Made by a program: the position numbers and the translations under genes. From Streptacidiphilus fuscans (GTDB lineage: Bacteria; Actinomycetota; Actinomycetes; Streptomycetales; Streptomycetaceae): DNA of 64,000 nt. The stretch is taken from contig NZ_JADPRT010000006.1 in assembly GCF_015690355.1 (NCBI RefSeq), forward strand, positions 304,003 through 368,002. Direction: 5' to 3'. Below the pieces are notes generated by a model that saw nothing but the letters and a program-made list of their open reading frames with translations, was not told where the DNA came from and made no database searches. Shown piece after piece: positions 16,051 to 25,086 of the stretch; the stretch's first letter is position 1; each line of letters starts with the position of its first letter.

Positions 16051-16884
16051 TCACCAGCGAGGCGGTCCGGCGTCGACGACCGCCATCGACAGCTCCAGCG
16101 GGTCGAAGTGGATCAGCGACTCCAGCCACCAGGTCATGCCGGCCTCGGCGAGCCCCTTGAGATCCACCTGCTTGTCCTCCTCCCAGGCCGCACTGGCGTT
16201 GCCGCGCACGGCGATGTCGAACGGCCGGTCCGTCGGCAGGCCGGCTCGGTGCAGTGCCCGGAGGATGTCGGCGACCTCCTCCGGAGTCAGCTCGTGGTCG
16301 TCCGGGTTCGGGAAGATGCCGTCACAGCCGACGGCGCGACTGATGACCCTCGGATGGTTCGTGGAGCTGGCCATCCAGACCGGGATGCGGTGCGGCTCCG
16401 GCTTCGTGGCCGCCAGGTTCACCCGGTAGTGCGGACCGCTGTGCTCGATGGCCTCACCAGCCCACATCGCCCGCATCAGGGCGAGCCCCTCGGTCAGCAT
16501 CGCCGAGCGGGTCGCCAGGTCGGCAGCCTCCCCGAAGCTGCTGAAGTCGCCGGACTCGTCCACGCCCACGCCCGTCCCGACCACGAGTCGTCCCTGTGAG
16601 AGCCTGCTGACGGTGGACGCCTGCCGGGCCACGATCCACGGACGGCGCCGGGCAGGCGGCGTGACGGTCGGGCCGAGCAGCAGCCTCTCGGTGGCCTGCG
16701 CGACGGCCGCCAACGTGGTCCAGGTGTCGGCGATCGGCATCGCCTCGGTGACCACGTGATCCCACAGGAACACGCCGTCCCATCCCGCGGCCTCCGCCCG
16801 TACCGCCAGTTCGACAAGGACGTTGGGGTCACCGAACGGGCCGAAGGGCGGCAGGTAGACACCGAAGCGCACGTGCTCGTTCAC
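16051..16884 (-). CDS. LLM class (F420-dependent) oxidoreductase
   Basis: A 277-residue luciferase-like monooxygenase fold: FGVYLPPFGPFGDPNVLVEL, WDGVFLWDHV, GPTVTPPARRRPW, QGRLVVGTGVGVD and FPNPDDHELTPEEV. The GDG-free short form and the HV pattern after strand 2 resemble F420-dependent LLM enzymes of actinomycetes, although FMN cannot be excluded. Substrate unknown. It is a single gene between the permease (convergent) and the GH47 gene (same strand, 106 bases apart). No regulator is adjacent. Confidence 0.85.
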   Translation of the reverse strand: MNEHVRFGVYLPPFGPFGDPNVLVELAVRAEAAGWDGVFLWDHVVTEAMPIADTWTTLAAVAQATERLLLGPTVTPPARRRPWIVARQASTVSRLSQGRLVVGTGVGVDESGDFSSFGEAADLATRSAMLTEGLALMRAMWAGEAIEHSGPHYRVNLAATKPEPHRIPVWMASSTNHPRVISRAVGCDGIFPNPDDHELTPEEVADILRALHRAGLPTDRPFDIAVRGNASAAWEEDKQVDLKGLAEAGMTWWLESLIHFDPLELSMAVVDAGPPRW

Positions 16885-16990
16885 GGAACCTCTCCCGGGA
16901 CGACAGCTGGGGCGACTGCTGGGACGAGCGCGGGCCGCCGGGTCGGCGGGTCGGTCCGCGAGCCGTCGGTGCGCCCGTTCCAGTCTGGCG

Positions 16991-18514
16991 CTACAGCCAC
17001 TGCGGGCGCAGGCCCGCCAGCGCTTTGCCCTCGGTCGAGAGCATCCCGACCCGGTAGTCGAAGCGCGGGGTCCCCGAGAACATCAGCCACAGGTACTTGA
17101 GGTTCTCCGCGAACCAGTAACCCGGCGTCAGGTCGTCATAGGAGCGCGCCGATCCGGCCGGAGCGGTCACGTCGCGGAGGTTGGTGTAGCCGCCGGGGAC
17201 GCGCTGCCGGTCGCGCATGGCGAGGAACCAGCGGAAGGCGCACTCCTTGTAGTGCTCGTCGCCGGTGATCCGCCACAGGTCGAACGCGGAGTTGGCGTAC
17301 TCGGGCCGGAGTTGGCCGGAGCGGTCGAGCGGGGCCAGCGTGGTGTAGTCGATGGACTCCGGCAGTACCGGGTGGCGTTCCAGCACGGCGGTCCAGGAGT
17401 CGAAGTACGCCGAGCCCTCGCGCACGGCGCCGCCCTTGCCCAGCAGGCCCGCGTAGAAGGCGCCGAGTTCCAGCTGGGTGGTCGGGCCGTTGGGGCGTCC
17501 GGTGCGGAAGTCGACGGACCGGAACCAGAGCCGTCCGCCGGCGCGGACCGCCTGGTGGCGCAGGATCGCCGCAGTCAACGTCTGGTACCAGGAGCTCAGT
17601 TGGGCGTCGCGGAGCAGCGCGCCGCCGTTGCAGAGGTACTCGTAGAAGGAGTCCACCGGAGCGTTCGGTGCGACGCTGGTGCAGTCGGCCCAGCGGCCGG
17701 TCTCGACGTCGATCGAGGTGCCGAGCAGGTCCAGCGCGCTGCGGCGGGAGATGACGGCCCGATAGGCGCGCAGCGAGGCGTCGTAGTAGCGCGCGTCGCC
17801 GGTGAGCCGGCTGAGCAGGCCGAACTCCATGGCGTTGCTGCCGATCTCCGCGAGTGCGGCCACCTTGCCGCGCACCGCGCCGGTGCGCAGGTTGACGTGG
17901 GTGTAGGGCATGCCGGTCGGTGAGGCGGTGAAGGCGGGCAGCAGCCGGTCGGCGAGCTCGCGGGCGCGGGCCAGCAGGGCGGGCCGTTGGGTCGCCTGAT
18001 AGCCCGCCAGCAGGCCGCCCACGAGGCGGATGACCACCTCGAAGATCTGCACGTCGGCGTTCTGCACCGGGTCGAAGTGCTGCTCGATCCAGTCGCAGCA
18101 GCGGATCACCTCGGCGTCCTCGCCCATCAGGAAGAGCGTGTCCAGCGCCTCGACGATGGAGAGGCCGAAGGTGTGGCCGGGCGCGAAGAAGTCGTGGGTG
18201 GTGCGGCTGATCGGCCGGGCCTCGTCGTGCCCCCAGGCGACGTCCTGGTATCCGCGCCAGCCGTGCAGGTACTCCTCGCGGACGGCGGCGGCGGAGATCG
18301 CGTCCGCCGACACGCTGGGCTCCGCGGGCGCTGCCGCGCCCAGCACGAGCGCGGTCGCCGTGCCGCCGACCCCGGCGGCGAGCACGGTGCGGCGGCTGGG
18401 CCGGAGGCCGCGCCCGCGGGACTTCGGGGACGCCGGGTCCGCCGGGGACGCCGAAGAGGCTGAGGAGTCCGGGGACGTCAGCGGCAGTGGGAGGGGCACA
18501 GGGGTGACCGTCAT
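16991..18514 (-). CDS. Tat-exported GH47-type alpha-1,2-mannosidase
   Basis: A 507-residue protein. A twin-arginine signal (PSRRTVLAAGVGG, RR at 41-42) precedes a complete family 47 alpha-mannosidase (alpha/alpha7 barrel). Recognisable family blocks are WRGYQDVAWGHDEARPIS, SIVEALDTLFLMG, IFEVVIRLVGGLLAGY, SNAMEFGLLSRLTGD, VDSFYEYL, RPEYANSAFDLWRITGD, WFAENLKYLWLMFS and the closing LSTE that supplies the Ca2+ threonine. The acidic residues expected in catalysis appear present. The family trims alpha-1,2-mannose in eukaryotic N-glycan processing and is sporadic in bacteria. Here it is exported, so it likely acts on environmental mannans or glycoproteins. Confidence 0.87.
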   Translation of the reverse strand: MTVTPVPLPLPLTSPDSSASSASPADPASPKSRGRGLRPSRRTVLAAGVGGTATALVLGAAAPAEPSVSADAISAAAVREEYLHGWRGYQDVAWGHDEARPISRTTHDFFAPGHTFGLSIVEALDTLFLMGEDAEVIRCCDWIEQHFDPVQNADVQIFEVVIRLVGGLLAGYQATQRPALLARARELADRLLPAFTASPTGMPYTHVNLRTGAVRGKVAALAEIGSNAMEFGLLSRLTGDARYYDASLRAYRAVISRRSALDLLGTSIDVETGRWADCTSVAPNAPVDSFYEYLCNGGALLRDAQLSSWYQTLTAAILRHQAVRAGGRLWFRSVDFRTGRPNGPTTQLELGAFYAGLLGKGGAVREGSAYFDSWTAVLERHPVLPESIDYTTLAPLDRSGQLRPEYANSAFDLWRITGDEHYKECAFRWFLAMRDRQRVPGGYTNLRDVTAPAGSARSYDDLTPGYWFAENLKYLWLMFSGTPRFDYRVGMLSTEGKALAGLRPQWL

Positions 18515-18666
18515 CCCGTCAGCAAGCCAGGCCCGACGCTTGTCGGATGATATCCACGCCGTCGGCTCACTCGATCGGGTCGCCCTGCCCGCCGATCGCC
18601 GCAGTGCGCGGAGGTGCGATCGTCACTGCGGGTGACGGACCGTCAGAGCTGTCAGAGATTTCGCCC

Positions 18667-18701
18667 GGACGGGTGGCCTGGCCGGGAATGCCCACCCGTC
18701 C
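18667..18701. other. Hairpin in the VOC-gene leader
   Basis: GGACGGGTGG (18667-18676) pairs perfectly with 18692-18701 around a 15-base loop, 60 bases before the VOC start. It may be a leader structure or an insulator between divergent genes. The rest of 18515-18761 shows nothing I can name. Confidence 0.35.
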
Positions 18702-18761
18702 AGGCGCGTTGACCTGCGCGAACGGCTCGTCGGCGAGCCCTGGTCCAGTCGAGAGGTCACC

Positions 18762-19190
18762 GTGTCCGAACAGCCGCACGCCCCTGTCCGCGAACTCCGC
18801 CTGGTGGTGACCGCCGACGACTACGAGGCGGCGCTGCGCTTCTACCGCGACGTCCTCGGCCTGCCCGAGCGCGCCGCGTTCTCCTCCCCCGACGGTCGGG
18901 TGACCATCCTGGAGGCCGGGCGCGCCACCCTGGAGATCGCCGACCCGGGCCACGCCGACTACATCGACGACGTCGAGGTCGGCCGCCGCGTCGCGGGCCA
19001 GATCCGCGTCGCGTTCCAGGTCGACGACGCCCCCGCCATGACCGCGCGCCTGGCTGAGGCGGGCGCCGAGGTCCTCGCCGAGCCCACGCGCACCCCGTGG
19101 AACTCCCTCAACTCCCGTCTGAAAGCCCCGGCCGCGCTCCAGCTGACCCTCTTCGAGGAGCTGGGCTCCCCCTCGGAGCCCGTCGAGTGA
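18762..19190 (+). CDS. VOC family (glyoxalase-like) protein
   Basis: A 142-residue protein with two beta-alpha-beta-beta-beta modules: ELRLVVTADDYEAALRFYRD and GLPERAAFSSPDGRVTILEAG, then IRVAFQVDDAPAMTARLAEAG. Single-protein VOC members include bleomycin-type binders, dioxygenases and glyoxalase I-like enzymes. The metal ligands are not obvious enough to choose. It starts at a GTG and its stop overlaps the start of the HD-domain gene (GTGA), so the two are translationally coupled. Confidence 0.8.
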   Translation: MSEQPHAPVRELRLVVTADDYEAALRFYRDVLGLPERAAFSSPDGRVTILEAGRATLEIADPGHADYIDDVEVGRRVAGQIRVAFQVDDAPAMTARLAEAGAEVLAEPTRTPWNSLNSRLKAPAALQLTLFEELGSPSEPVE

Positions 19191-19786
19191 CGGCCGCACT
19201 CACCGACGTGCGCGCGATCGCACTGGACCCGTGCGCGCGGCCACCACTGCGGCCGTTGCCCGAGTCGGTGGCCATGCTCCTCGCCGAGCTCGATGCGCCG
19301 CCCCGCCTGGCGGCGCACCTGCGGGCCGTGCACGACGTCGCGGCGCGGGTCGTCGCATGGTTGGAGGGACGCGACGGCACGAGGCCGCCGTTCGACCCGG
19401 ACGCCGTGCGGTTCGGCGCCGCCACGCACGACATCGGCAAGGTGCTGCACCGTGCCGAGCTCTCCGGCCCGGGTGACCGGCACGAGGAGGACGGTCCGGC
19501 CCTGCTGGTCGCGCACGGCGTCGAGCCGGAGCTGGCCCGCTTCGCCGGCACCCACGCGCGGTGGGACGCGCCGGGTGTCGGCTTCGAGGACCTGCTGGTC
19601 GCCCTCGCCGACAAGGTCTGGAAGAACAAGCGGGTGGCCGACCTTGAGGACCGCGTCGTCGTCGCCCTCGCCGAGTGCGGCGGCCGGGAGCGCTGGGAGG
19701 AGTTCCTGGCGCTGGACGAGGTCCTCTCGCGTCTCGGCGACGGCGCGGACGGGCGGCTCGCCTACCAGGCCGCCCATCCGCTGTGA
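19187..19786 (+). CDS. HD-domain phosphohydrolase-like protein
   Basis: A 199-residue protein with HD motif THDIGKV (His81-Asp82), upstream His49, then His110 in LLVAHG, His123 in GTHARW, and Asp142 in ADKVWK. This is a full HD metal site, as in nucleotide or phosphate-ester hydrolases. The GTG start overlaps the TGA of the VOC gene (GTGA), so it is chosen over the longer upstream frame. Coupling to the VOC protein suggests a joint pathway, not identified. The gene ends in a duplicated CCGCTGTGAT unit that repeats its own stop. Confidence 0.82.
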   Translation: MTAALTDVRAIALDPCARPPLRPLPESVAMLLAELDAPPRLAAHLRAVHDVAARVVAWLEGRDGTRPPFDPDAVRFGAATHDIGKVLHRAELSGPGDRHEEDGPALLVAHGVEPELARFAGTHARWDAPGVGFEDLLVALADKVWKNKRVADLEDRVVVALAECGGRERWEEFLALDEVLSRLGDGADGRLAYQAAHPL

Positions 19787-19796
19787 TCCGCTGTGA
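19784..19796. repeat. Duplicated 10-bp unit containing the HD-gene stop
   Basis: CTGTGATCCG is present twice in tandem; TGA falls at 19784-19786 (the real stop) and again at 19794-19796 in another frame. Confidence 0.6.
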
Positions 19797-19844
19797 TCCG
19801 CTCACCGAACAGCAGTTGAGCAGCTCGTCCGACCGGTCGTCGGC

Positions 19845-20570
19845 TCAGGCGAACGAGGCCGCGCACTCCGGGTGGCCCCAGCTGGAGCCGACCTTGGTGA
19901 TCTTGTCGCCCTTGGCGTAGGGACGGGAGCAGGGGCAGGTGCCCGGGTAGCGGGCGGCCAGCGTGCGGGCGGAGCCGGAACCCGAGCCAGAGACGGTCGA
20001 GGGCTTCGCCGAGGCGCCGGAGGCGGACTTGGCGCCGCCGCGGGAGGGGCGACTCAGGCGGGCGCGGCCCTCGGCGGTGACCGGGACCGGGACCGGCAGG
20101 TCGTCGCCCGTCCCGGAGGCGTCGCGCTGGTCGCGGGCGGCGTCGCTGGCCGCCTTGTCGGCGATGGCGTTGAGCGGGTCGCCGTCGACCTGGTGCGCGG
20201 GGACGTAGACGAAGGAGACGTCGCGGCCGGTGAGCAGCTCGTCGATGTGCTGGATCAGCTCGCGGTTGGCGACGGGCTTGCCGCCCGCCGTCTTCCAGCC
20301 GTTGCGCTTCCAGTTGTTCAGCCACTTGGTGACCGCGTCGCGGGTGTAGGTCGAGTCGAGCCGGACCTCCAGCGGGACCGCCGGGTCGGTGGCCTCAAGG
20401 AGTTGTTCCAGCGCGGTGAGCTCGCCGATGTTGTTGGTGCTGTGCCCGAGTGCTCCGGCGCGCCAGCGCTGGGGGACGCCGGTCGCGTCCGCGACCACGT
20501 AGGCCCAGGCGGCAGGCCCGGGGTTGCCCTTGGCGGCTCCGTCACACGCAGCGATGATTCGATCGACCAT
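19845..20570 (-). CDS. rnhA: Ribonuclease HI with C-terminal Cys/His tail
   Basis: A 241-residue protein. Residues 1-145 form RNase HI: DGAAKGNPGP (Asp10), NNIGELTALEQ (Glu50), LDSTYT (Asp72), KNW-type basic handle replaced by NNWKRNGWK, and HQVDGDPLNAIADKAA (Asp138). After a low-complexity Ser/Gly linker the last 30 residues carry CPC (Cys212, Cys214) and HPEC (His233, Cys236), which could hold zinc. Ordinary RNase HI removes RNA from RNA-DNA hybrids. The tail looks like a small added nucleic-acid-binding module. Divergent from the GH5 gene. Confidence 0.88.
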   Translation of the reverse strand: MVDRIIAACDGAAKGNPGPAAWAYVVADATGVPQRWRAGALGHSTNNIGELTALEQLLEATDPAVPLEVRLDSTYTRDAVTKWLNNWKRNGWKTAGGKPVANRELIQHIDELLTGRDVSFVYVPAHQVDGDPLNAIADKAASDAARDQRDASGTGDDLPVPVPVTAEGRARLSRPSRGGAKSASGASAKPSTVSGSGSGSARTLAARYPGTCPCSRPYAKGDKITKVGSSWGHPECAASFA

Positions 20571-20715
20571 GCACCGATCATCTCAGACCGGTGTGGGGGG
20601 TCGATTCGCGCTCCGCTGGGCAGTCTTCTCCCGCTGCGTCCACCGCACCGTGCGCAGCAGTCCGGCACCACGGCACCACGTATCCACCGTGACCCACTGG
20701 CCTCAGGGAGCGCAC

Positions 20716-22656
20716 GTGACCCGTACCGGTCTGCTCCGCCGCGTGTTCACCGCCGCGGCGGGCATATCGATCCTGCTGTTAGGCACCACCGCAGCCGCTC
20801 CGCCGCCCACCTCGAAGGCCGCGCCCGTCGCGCCCGTCGCGCAGACCGGCGCGCAGCTCGCGGCGTCCTGGACGGGGCCGCTGAGCACCCGCGGCCGGTA
20901 CATCGTCGACGCGAACGGGAACCGCTTCAAGCTCAAGGCCGGGAACTGGGACGGCGCCGAGGGCCACTACCTCGGCAGCGGCGATCCGACTCAGCCCGCG
21001 AACAACCACGCCGGCGAGGTGTCCTACGACATCCCGCTCGGGCTGGACCGGGCTTCGCTCCCGCAGATCCTGGCGGACTTCCACACGCTGGGGCTGAACG
21101 CGATACGCCTGCCGTTCGCGGACGCGCTGATCCACGACACCTCGATCGTCCCGAACGCGGCGGTGGCAGCGAACCCGCAACTGGACGGCGACACCCCGCT
21201 GCAGGTCTACGACGCCGTCGTGGCCGCGCTCACGAACGACGGCTTCGCGGTGATCCTCAACAACCACACCACCACCTACCGCTGGTGCTGCGGCGTCGAC
21301 GGCAACGAGCGCTGGAACAGCGGCCAGACCACCGCGCAGTGGGAGGCCGACTGGCTGTTCATGGTGGCCCGGTACAAGGACAACAAGCGCGTGGTCGGCG
21401 CGGACCTGCGCAACGAGGTGCGGCGCGACGTCACCGACGACCCCAACTGGGGCTGGTACGACGACCACGACGAGTACGCCGCGTTCGAGCAGGCCGGCAA
21501 CACGATCCTGCAGGCCGACCCGGACATGCTGATCATCATGGAGGGCATCAACTGGACCGGCGTCCCGCTCAACGGGCTGCCGCACGGCCGACCGATGCTG
21601 ACCCCGGTCGCCAACCTCTCCAACACGCTGATCGACTCGGGCAAGCTGGTCTACTCCGCGCACTTCTACGCCTACACCGGCCCGGCCAACTCCGGTGCCA
21701 CCAGCGGACTCGGCGTCACCAGCGACCCGCGCTACGAGGACTTCGCGCCGCAGCAGCTGGCGCAGGTGGTCAACCAGGAGGCGCTCTTCGTCACCCAGTC
21801 CGGGCAGCACTTCACCGCGCCCGTGTGGGTCAGCGAGTTCGGGGCGGCCGGACGGGGCTCGACGGACACCAAGGAACAGGCCTGGTTCGACAACTTCACC
21901 AACATCCTGGCGCAGAACGACACCGACTTCGCCATCTGGCCGCTCATCGGCTGGACGGACTCCAGCGGCAATCTCCAGGACAACTGGGCCCTGCTCTCCT
22001 ACGACGCGAACGGCAGGCGGACCGGCATCGAGGACCCCGGCGACTGGCGTGCCACGGACTGGAACGCGCTGGTCGACGCGCCGAGTTACACCGGCCAGGT
22101 GCCGCAGGTCGACCACTGGAACATGCTCGACCTGGACCACGCCGACTACGACGTCTCCAGCACCATGCTGGCCCAGCCGGACTGGTCCTACGGCAACCGC
22201 AAGGGCGACTGCCCCGACTCCGAACGCCTCGTCGGCCTCGGCCGCAGCGACAGCCGCGGCCTGTGCACGGACGCGGGCGAACCGCAGAAGGCGTCCGGCG
22301 CCTGGACGGTGGTCACCGACGAGCGGTACGTGACCGAGGGCGACTGGGCTCCCGGCTACAGCAAGCTCCAGTGCCCGGACGACAGTTTCGCGGTCGGCTA
22401 CAGCGTCAACGGCAACGCGATGGCCGCGCTGCTCTGCGCCCCCTCGGCAGCCGCCCTGCCGACGACGGGACATGACGTCTGGTTCGACCAGGGCGACAAC
22501 CGGCCGAGCAGCGGCGGGTCCGTCGCCAGCGACTGGGCGCCCGGGTACTACAAGGGCCAGTGCGCAGACGGCGAGTACCTCGCCGGGGTGGCCTACACGT
22601 GGAACGGCAACCAGGGCGGCGTGCCCGACGCGCTGCTCTGCCGTCCGCTGAGCTGA
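20716..22656 (+). CDS. Secreted GH5-family glycosidase with C-terminal repeats
   Basis: A 646-residue protein from a GTG with AGGGAG upstream. The N-terminus (LLRRVFTAAAGISILLLGTT) is a Sec signal. The GH5 catalytic barrel follows: GLNAIRLPF, ILNNHTTTYRWCCG, LRNEVRR with the acid/base Glu234, and VSEFGAAG with the nucleophile Glu374. It probably hydrolyses a beta-glucan or beta-mannan. Residues from about 490 on form two to three similar repeats containing GDWAPGY-K-QC and ending ALLC, likely disulfide-bonded binding modules. The gene ends in an 18-bp repeat that reiterates its stop. Confidence 0.88.
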   Translation: MTRTGLLRRVFTAAAGISILLLGTTAAAPPPTSKAAPVAPVAQTGAQLAASWTGPLSTRGRYIVDANGNRFKLKAGNWDGAEGHYLGSGDPTQPANNHAGEVSYDIPLGLDRASLPQILADFHTLGLNAIRLPFADALIHDTSIVPNAAVAANPQLDGDTPLQVYDAVVAALTNDGFAVILNNHTTTYRWCCGVDGNERWNSGQTTAQWEADWLFMVARYKDNKRVVGADLRNEVRRDVTDDPNWGWYDDHDEYAAFEQAGNTILQADPDMLIIMEGINWTGVPLNGLPHGRPMLTPVANLSNTLIDSGKLVYSAHFYAYTGPANSGATSGLGVTSDPRYEDFAPQQLAQVVNQEALFVTQSGQHFTAPVWVSEFGAAGRGSTDTKEQAWFDNFTNILAQNDTDFAIWPLIGWTDSSGNLQDNWALLSYDANGRRTGIEDPGDWRATDWNALVDAPSYTGQVPQVDHWNMLDLDHADYDVSSTMLAQPDWSYGNRKGDCPDSERLVGLGRSDSRGLCTDAGEPQKASGAWTVVTDERYVTEGDWAPGYSKLQCPDDSFAVGYSVNGNAMAALLCAPSAAALPTTGHDVWFDQGDNRPSSGGSVASDWAPGYYKGQCADGEYLAGVAYTWNGNQGGVPDALLCRPLS

Positions 22657-22692
22657 GGCTCGCCGGTGCGTTGAGGCTCGCCGGTTCGCTGA
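22654..22692. repeat. 18-bp tandem repeat reiterating the GH5-gene stop
   Basis: Units of the type TGAGGCTCGCCGGTGCGT. TGA occurs at 22654 (the real stop), 22672 and 22690, exactly 18 bases apart and in the same frame. Confidence 0.75.
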
Positions 22693-22722
22693 GGCCCGTC
22701 CGGTGGTGCGCGGCCCGTCGTC

Positions 22723-23754
22723 TCAGGCGGCGGGCCGCCAGCCGAGTGCGGGGCCGAGCCGGGTGGCGATGTCGGTGAGGATCTGCACGTAGTCCTCGTG
22801 GTCGAAGGTGAACGGCAGGGCGAAGGCAACCTCGTCGACCTGCTGGAACGCGGCGTGGGCGTGGAGCCGTTCCGCGATCTCGGCCGAGGTGCCGACCAGG
22901 TCCGGGGCGAAGAGCAGGCGGCCGGGCCCCTGCGGCGCGGTCGTGCGCGGCAGGCGGGACGCCGCGTAGGCGCGGTACTTCGCCTGCTGCTCGGCGGAGG
23001 CGCTGTCGGTCGGGATCACCACCAGCCCCTGCGAGACGCGGGCCCGCTCGCCCTCGGGGTGGTGGGCGCGGAACTCGCGGATCTGGGCGAGTTGGACCGC
23101 GGCGAAGTCGTACCCGGCCTCGTCCGGGCCCTCCGCCCTCACCACGCTGCTGGCCAGCAGGTTCATCCCGTTCTCGCCCGCCCAGCGGGCGGAGCGCAGG
23201 CTCGCGCCGCCGTACCACATCCGCCGGGCGAGGCCCGGGGACTGCGGCTGGACGCGGTCGGAGAAGACCTCGATGCCCTCGACCCCGCGGAACTCCGTCG
23301 CGGCCTCGCCCCGGACGAAGCGGAGCAGGCGAAGGACCCGCTCGTAGCTGAAGTCCTCGGCCTCGGCGGTGTCCGGATAGAGGGCGCCCTTGACGTCGTC
23401 CCAGTGCATCGGCGGGCCGACGCTGACGCCGGGATTGAGGCGTCCGCCGGAGAGGATGTCGACGGTGGCCAGGTCCTCGGCCAGGCGCAGCGGGTTCTCC
23501 CAGCCGAGCGGGATCACCGCGGTGCCGAGCTCGATCCGGCGGGTCCGCTGCGTGGCGGCGGCGAGGACGGCGATCGGCGAGGAGATCCCGTGCTGGAGGT
23601 GGCGGTGCCGGAGCCAGGCGCTGTCGAAGCCCAGCTGCTCGCCGAGTTCGATCAGCTCCAGGGTCGAGGCGTGGCCGGGGCGCGGGTCGGCCGGGTCGAA
23701 CAGGCCGATGGTCAGGAAGCCCAGCTTCCGCAGCGGTTCGGAGTGCGTCGGCAC
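22723..23754 (-). CDS. LLM class flavin-dependent oxidoreductase
   Basis: A 343-residue protein from a GTG with GGGAGGAG upstream. It is a bacterial luciferase-like fold: KLGFLTIGLFDPADPR, GFDSAWLRHRHLQHG, IELGTAVIPLGWENPLRLAED, GGRLNPGVSVGPP and DLVGTSAEIAERLHAH. This layout fits FMN-dependent LLM monooxygenases. No flavin reductase is adjacent. It is a single gene convergent with the GH5 gene and upstream of a membrane-protein gene read in the same direction. Substrate not identifiable. Confidence 0.87.
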   Translation of the reverse strand: MPTHSEPLRKLGFLTIGLFDPADPRPGHASTLELIELGEQLGFDSAWLRHRHLQHGISSPIAVLAAATQRTRRIELGTAVIPLGWENPLRLAEDLATVDILSGGRLNPGVSVGPPMHWDDVKGALYPDTAEAEDFSYERVLRLLRFVRGEAATEFRGVEGIEVFSDRVQPQSPGLARRMWYGGASLRSARWAGENGMNLLASSVVRAEGPDEAGYDFAAVQLAQIREFRAHHPEGERARVSQGLVVIPTDSASAEQQAKYRAYAASRLPRTTAPQGPGRLLFAPDLVGTSAEIAERLHAHAAFQQVDEVAFALPFTFDHEDYVQILTDIATRLGPALGWRPAA

Positions 23755-23885
23755 GGGGTGCTCCTCCCGGGTGGGTGATCTTCCGCCATCCTCCGTCATC
23801 CGGGCCGGTGCGCGCAGCGTTCGACCGCCGAACGACACAGCGGCGACACACGGCGCAACAGGGGGCAACACGGCGGCACGGAAGC

Positions 23886-24488
23886 TCAGTCCGGCGGCGG
23901 GTCGTGCAGGGCGCCCTCGTGGCGGGTGGCCTGGGCGACGGCGCGGGAGAGGCGCTGGGGAGGTCGGTGCGGCTCCTCGCTCAGCTGCTTGAGCCGCCCG
24001 CCGACGGTGTCGGTGAGGCTCAGCACGATGGGCGCGGTCACCACGACCGAGACCTCCAGCCAGATCGCGATGTGCGGGGACAGGTCGTCGGCCTTGTCGG
24101 CAAGGGAGTTGAGGCACTGGATCATCACCATCCCCTGCGCCACGTACCAGCAGCTGCCGAGCAGCCAGACCACGGCGAACCGAACCCGCAGGCCCGCGGG
24201 GATGTCCCGCTGGAAGTCCCGCCGCTGCAGGTTGCCGGGGTAGTTGCGGTGGGCCTCGGCCAGCTCGCTGCTGTACTTCTCCAGCGGCGGGACGACGATC
24301 TCGACGGTCCGGGTCAGCGCCCGGTAGAGCCACCATCCGGGCAGTCCGCGGACGGCGGTCCAGTAGGCGCGCAGGGCGACGGCCGTTCCCAGCACCTGCC
24401 CGGCGGCGACCACGGCGGCTATGCCGCCGAGCGTGCTCCAGAAGACCTCGTGGTACATCCCCGCGATTCCCACTGCTCCGGGCGTCAT
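23886..24488 (-). CDS. Membrane protein of unknown function
   Basis: About 200 residues from the ATG at 24488, with three or four hydrophobic segments: WSTLGGIAAVVAAGQVLGTA, FAVVWLLGSCWYVAQGMVM and IWLEVSVVVTAPIVLSL. Between them lie an amphipathic acidic stretch (PPLEKYSSELAEAHRNYPGN) and a short basic run. No known domain comes to mind. Neither possible start (24488 or the ATG at 24458, which has GGGA ten bases upstream) has a strong ribosome site. It is isolated, with the LLM gene 131 bases downstream. Confidence 0.6.
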   Translation of the reverse strand: MTPGAVGIAGMYHEVFWSTLGGIAAVVAAGQVLGTAVALRAYWTAVRGLPGWWLYRALTRTVEIVVPPLEKYSSELAEAHRNYPGNLQRRDFQRDIPAGLRVRFAVVWLLGSCWYVAQGMVMIQCLNSLADKADDLSPHIAIWLEVSVVVTAPIVLSLTDTVGGRLKQLSEEPHRPPQRLSRAVAQATRHEGALHDPPPD

Positions 24489-24743
24489 TTGACCAGCGTG
24501 CGTCAAGTTCGGCTTCGGTGACAAGGGGTGACGAACAGTTACCGCGTGGGAATCAGTTTCGGCCAACCCTGAATCGAGGTCAGAACGGGCGTTATGTCCG
24601 TTCCGCCCGTTCGACCAGCGGCCGGAAGAGAGGCGTGGGTGGCCGAGACCTGTCGACCCAGCCGAAAACCCGGCTGCCGTTGTCAGTGGGCTGCGCCAAT
24701 CTCCAAGGACCCGCTTCTCACTCCCCCGGAAAGGAAGTCCGAC

Positions 24744-24992
24744 ATGGGCCTGTTCACCGACACCCGGCCGTCCCCGCACGAGCTGACGGAGCTGCGCCTG
24801 ATGAAGGCGGGCGCGCCGTCCGACTGGAAGCGCACCCGCCACAAATGGCTGCTCGGCGCGGGTCTGGTCGTCGGCTTCTGGGCCGGATCACATCTGAGCC
24901 CGGCCACGCCCACCGCGTGCACGACACCGTCACCGTCCGCATCTGCGCATCACGCCAGCGGGACCGCGCCTCCCGCGGCGGTCCGGCCGTAA
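24744..24992 (+). CDS. Small single-pass membrane protein
   Basis: An 82-residue frame from an ATG with AGGAAG eight bases upstream and coding-like third positions. A basic stretch (KRTRHK) precedes one hydrophobic helix (WLLGAGLVVGFWAGSH, about 35-50), followed by a Ser/Thr/Pro-rich tail. By the positive-inside rule the N-terminus should be cytoplasmic. No family is recognised. It stands alone between a divergent membrane-protein gene and the convergent aminotransferase operon. Confidence 0.55.
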   Translation: MGLFTDTRPSPHELTELRLMKAGAPSDWKRTRHKWLLGAGLVVGFWAGSHLSPATPTACTTPSPSASAHHASGTAPPAAVRP

Positions 24993-25086
24993 CGGCCGCG
25001 GGGCGGAGCAGCAAGGGGGCGGAGCTGCGACGGGGGTGCTCGGCGCGCCGGGGCGAAACTCGATGGAGGTTCGCCCCGGCCGCTGG

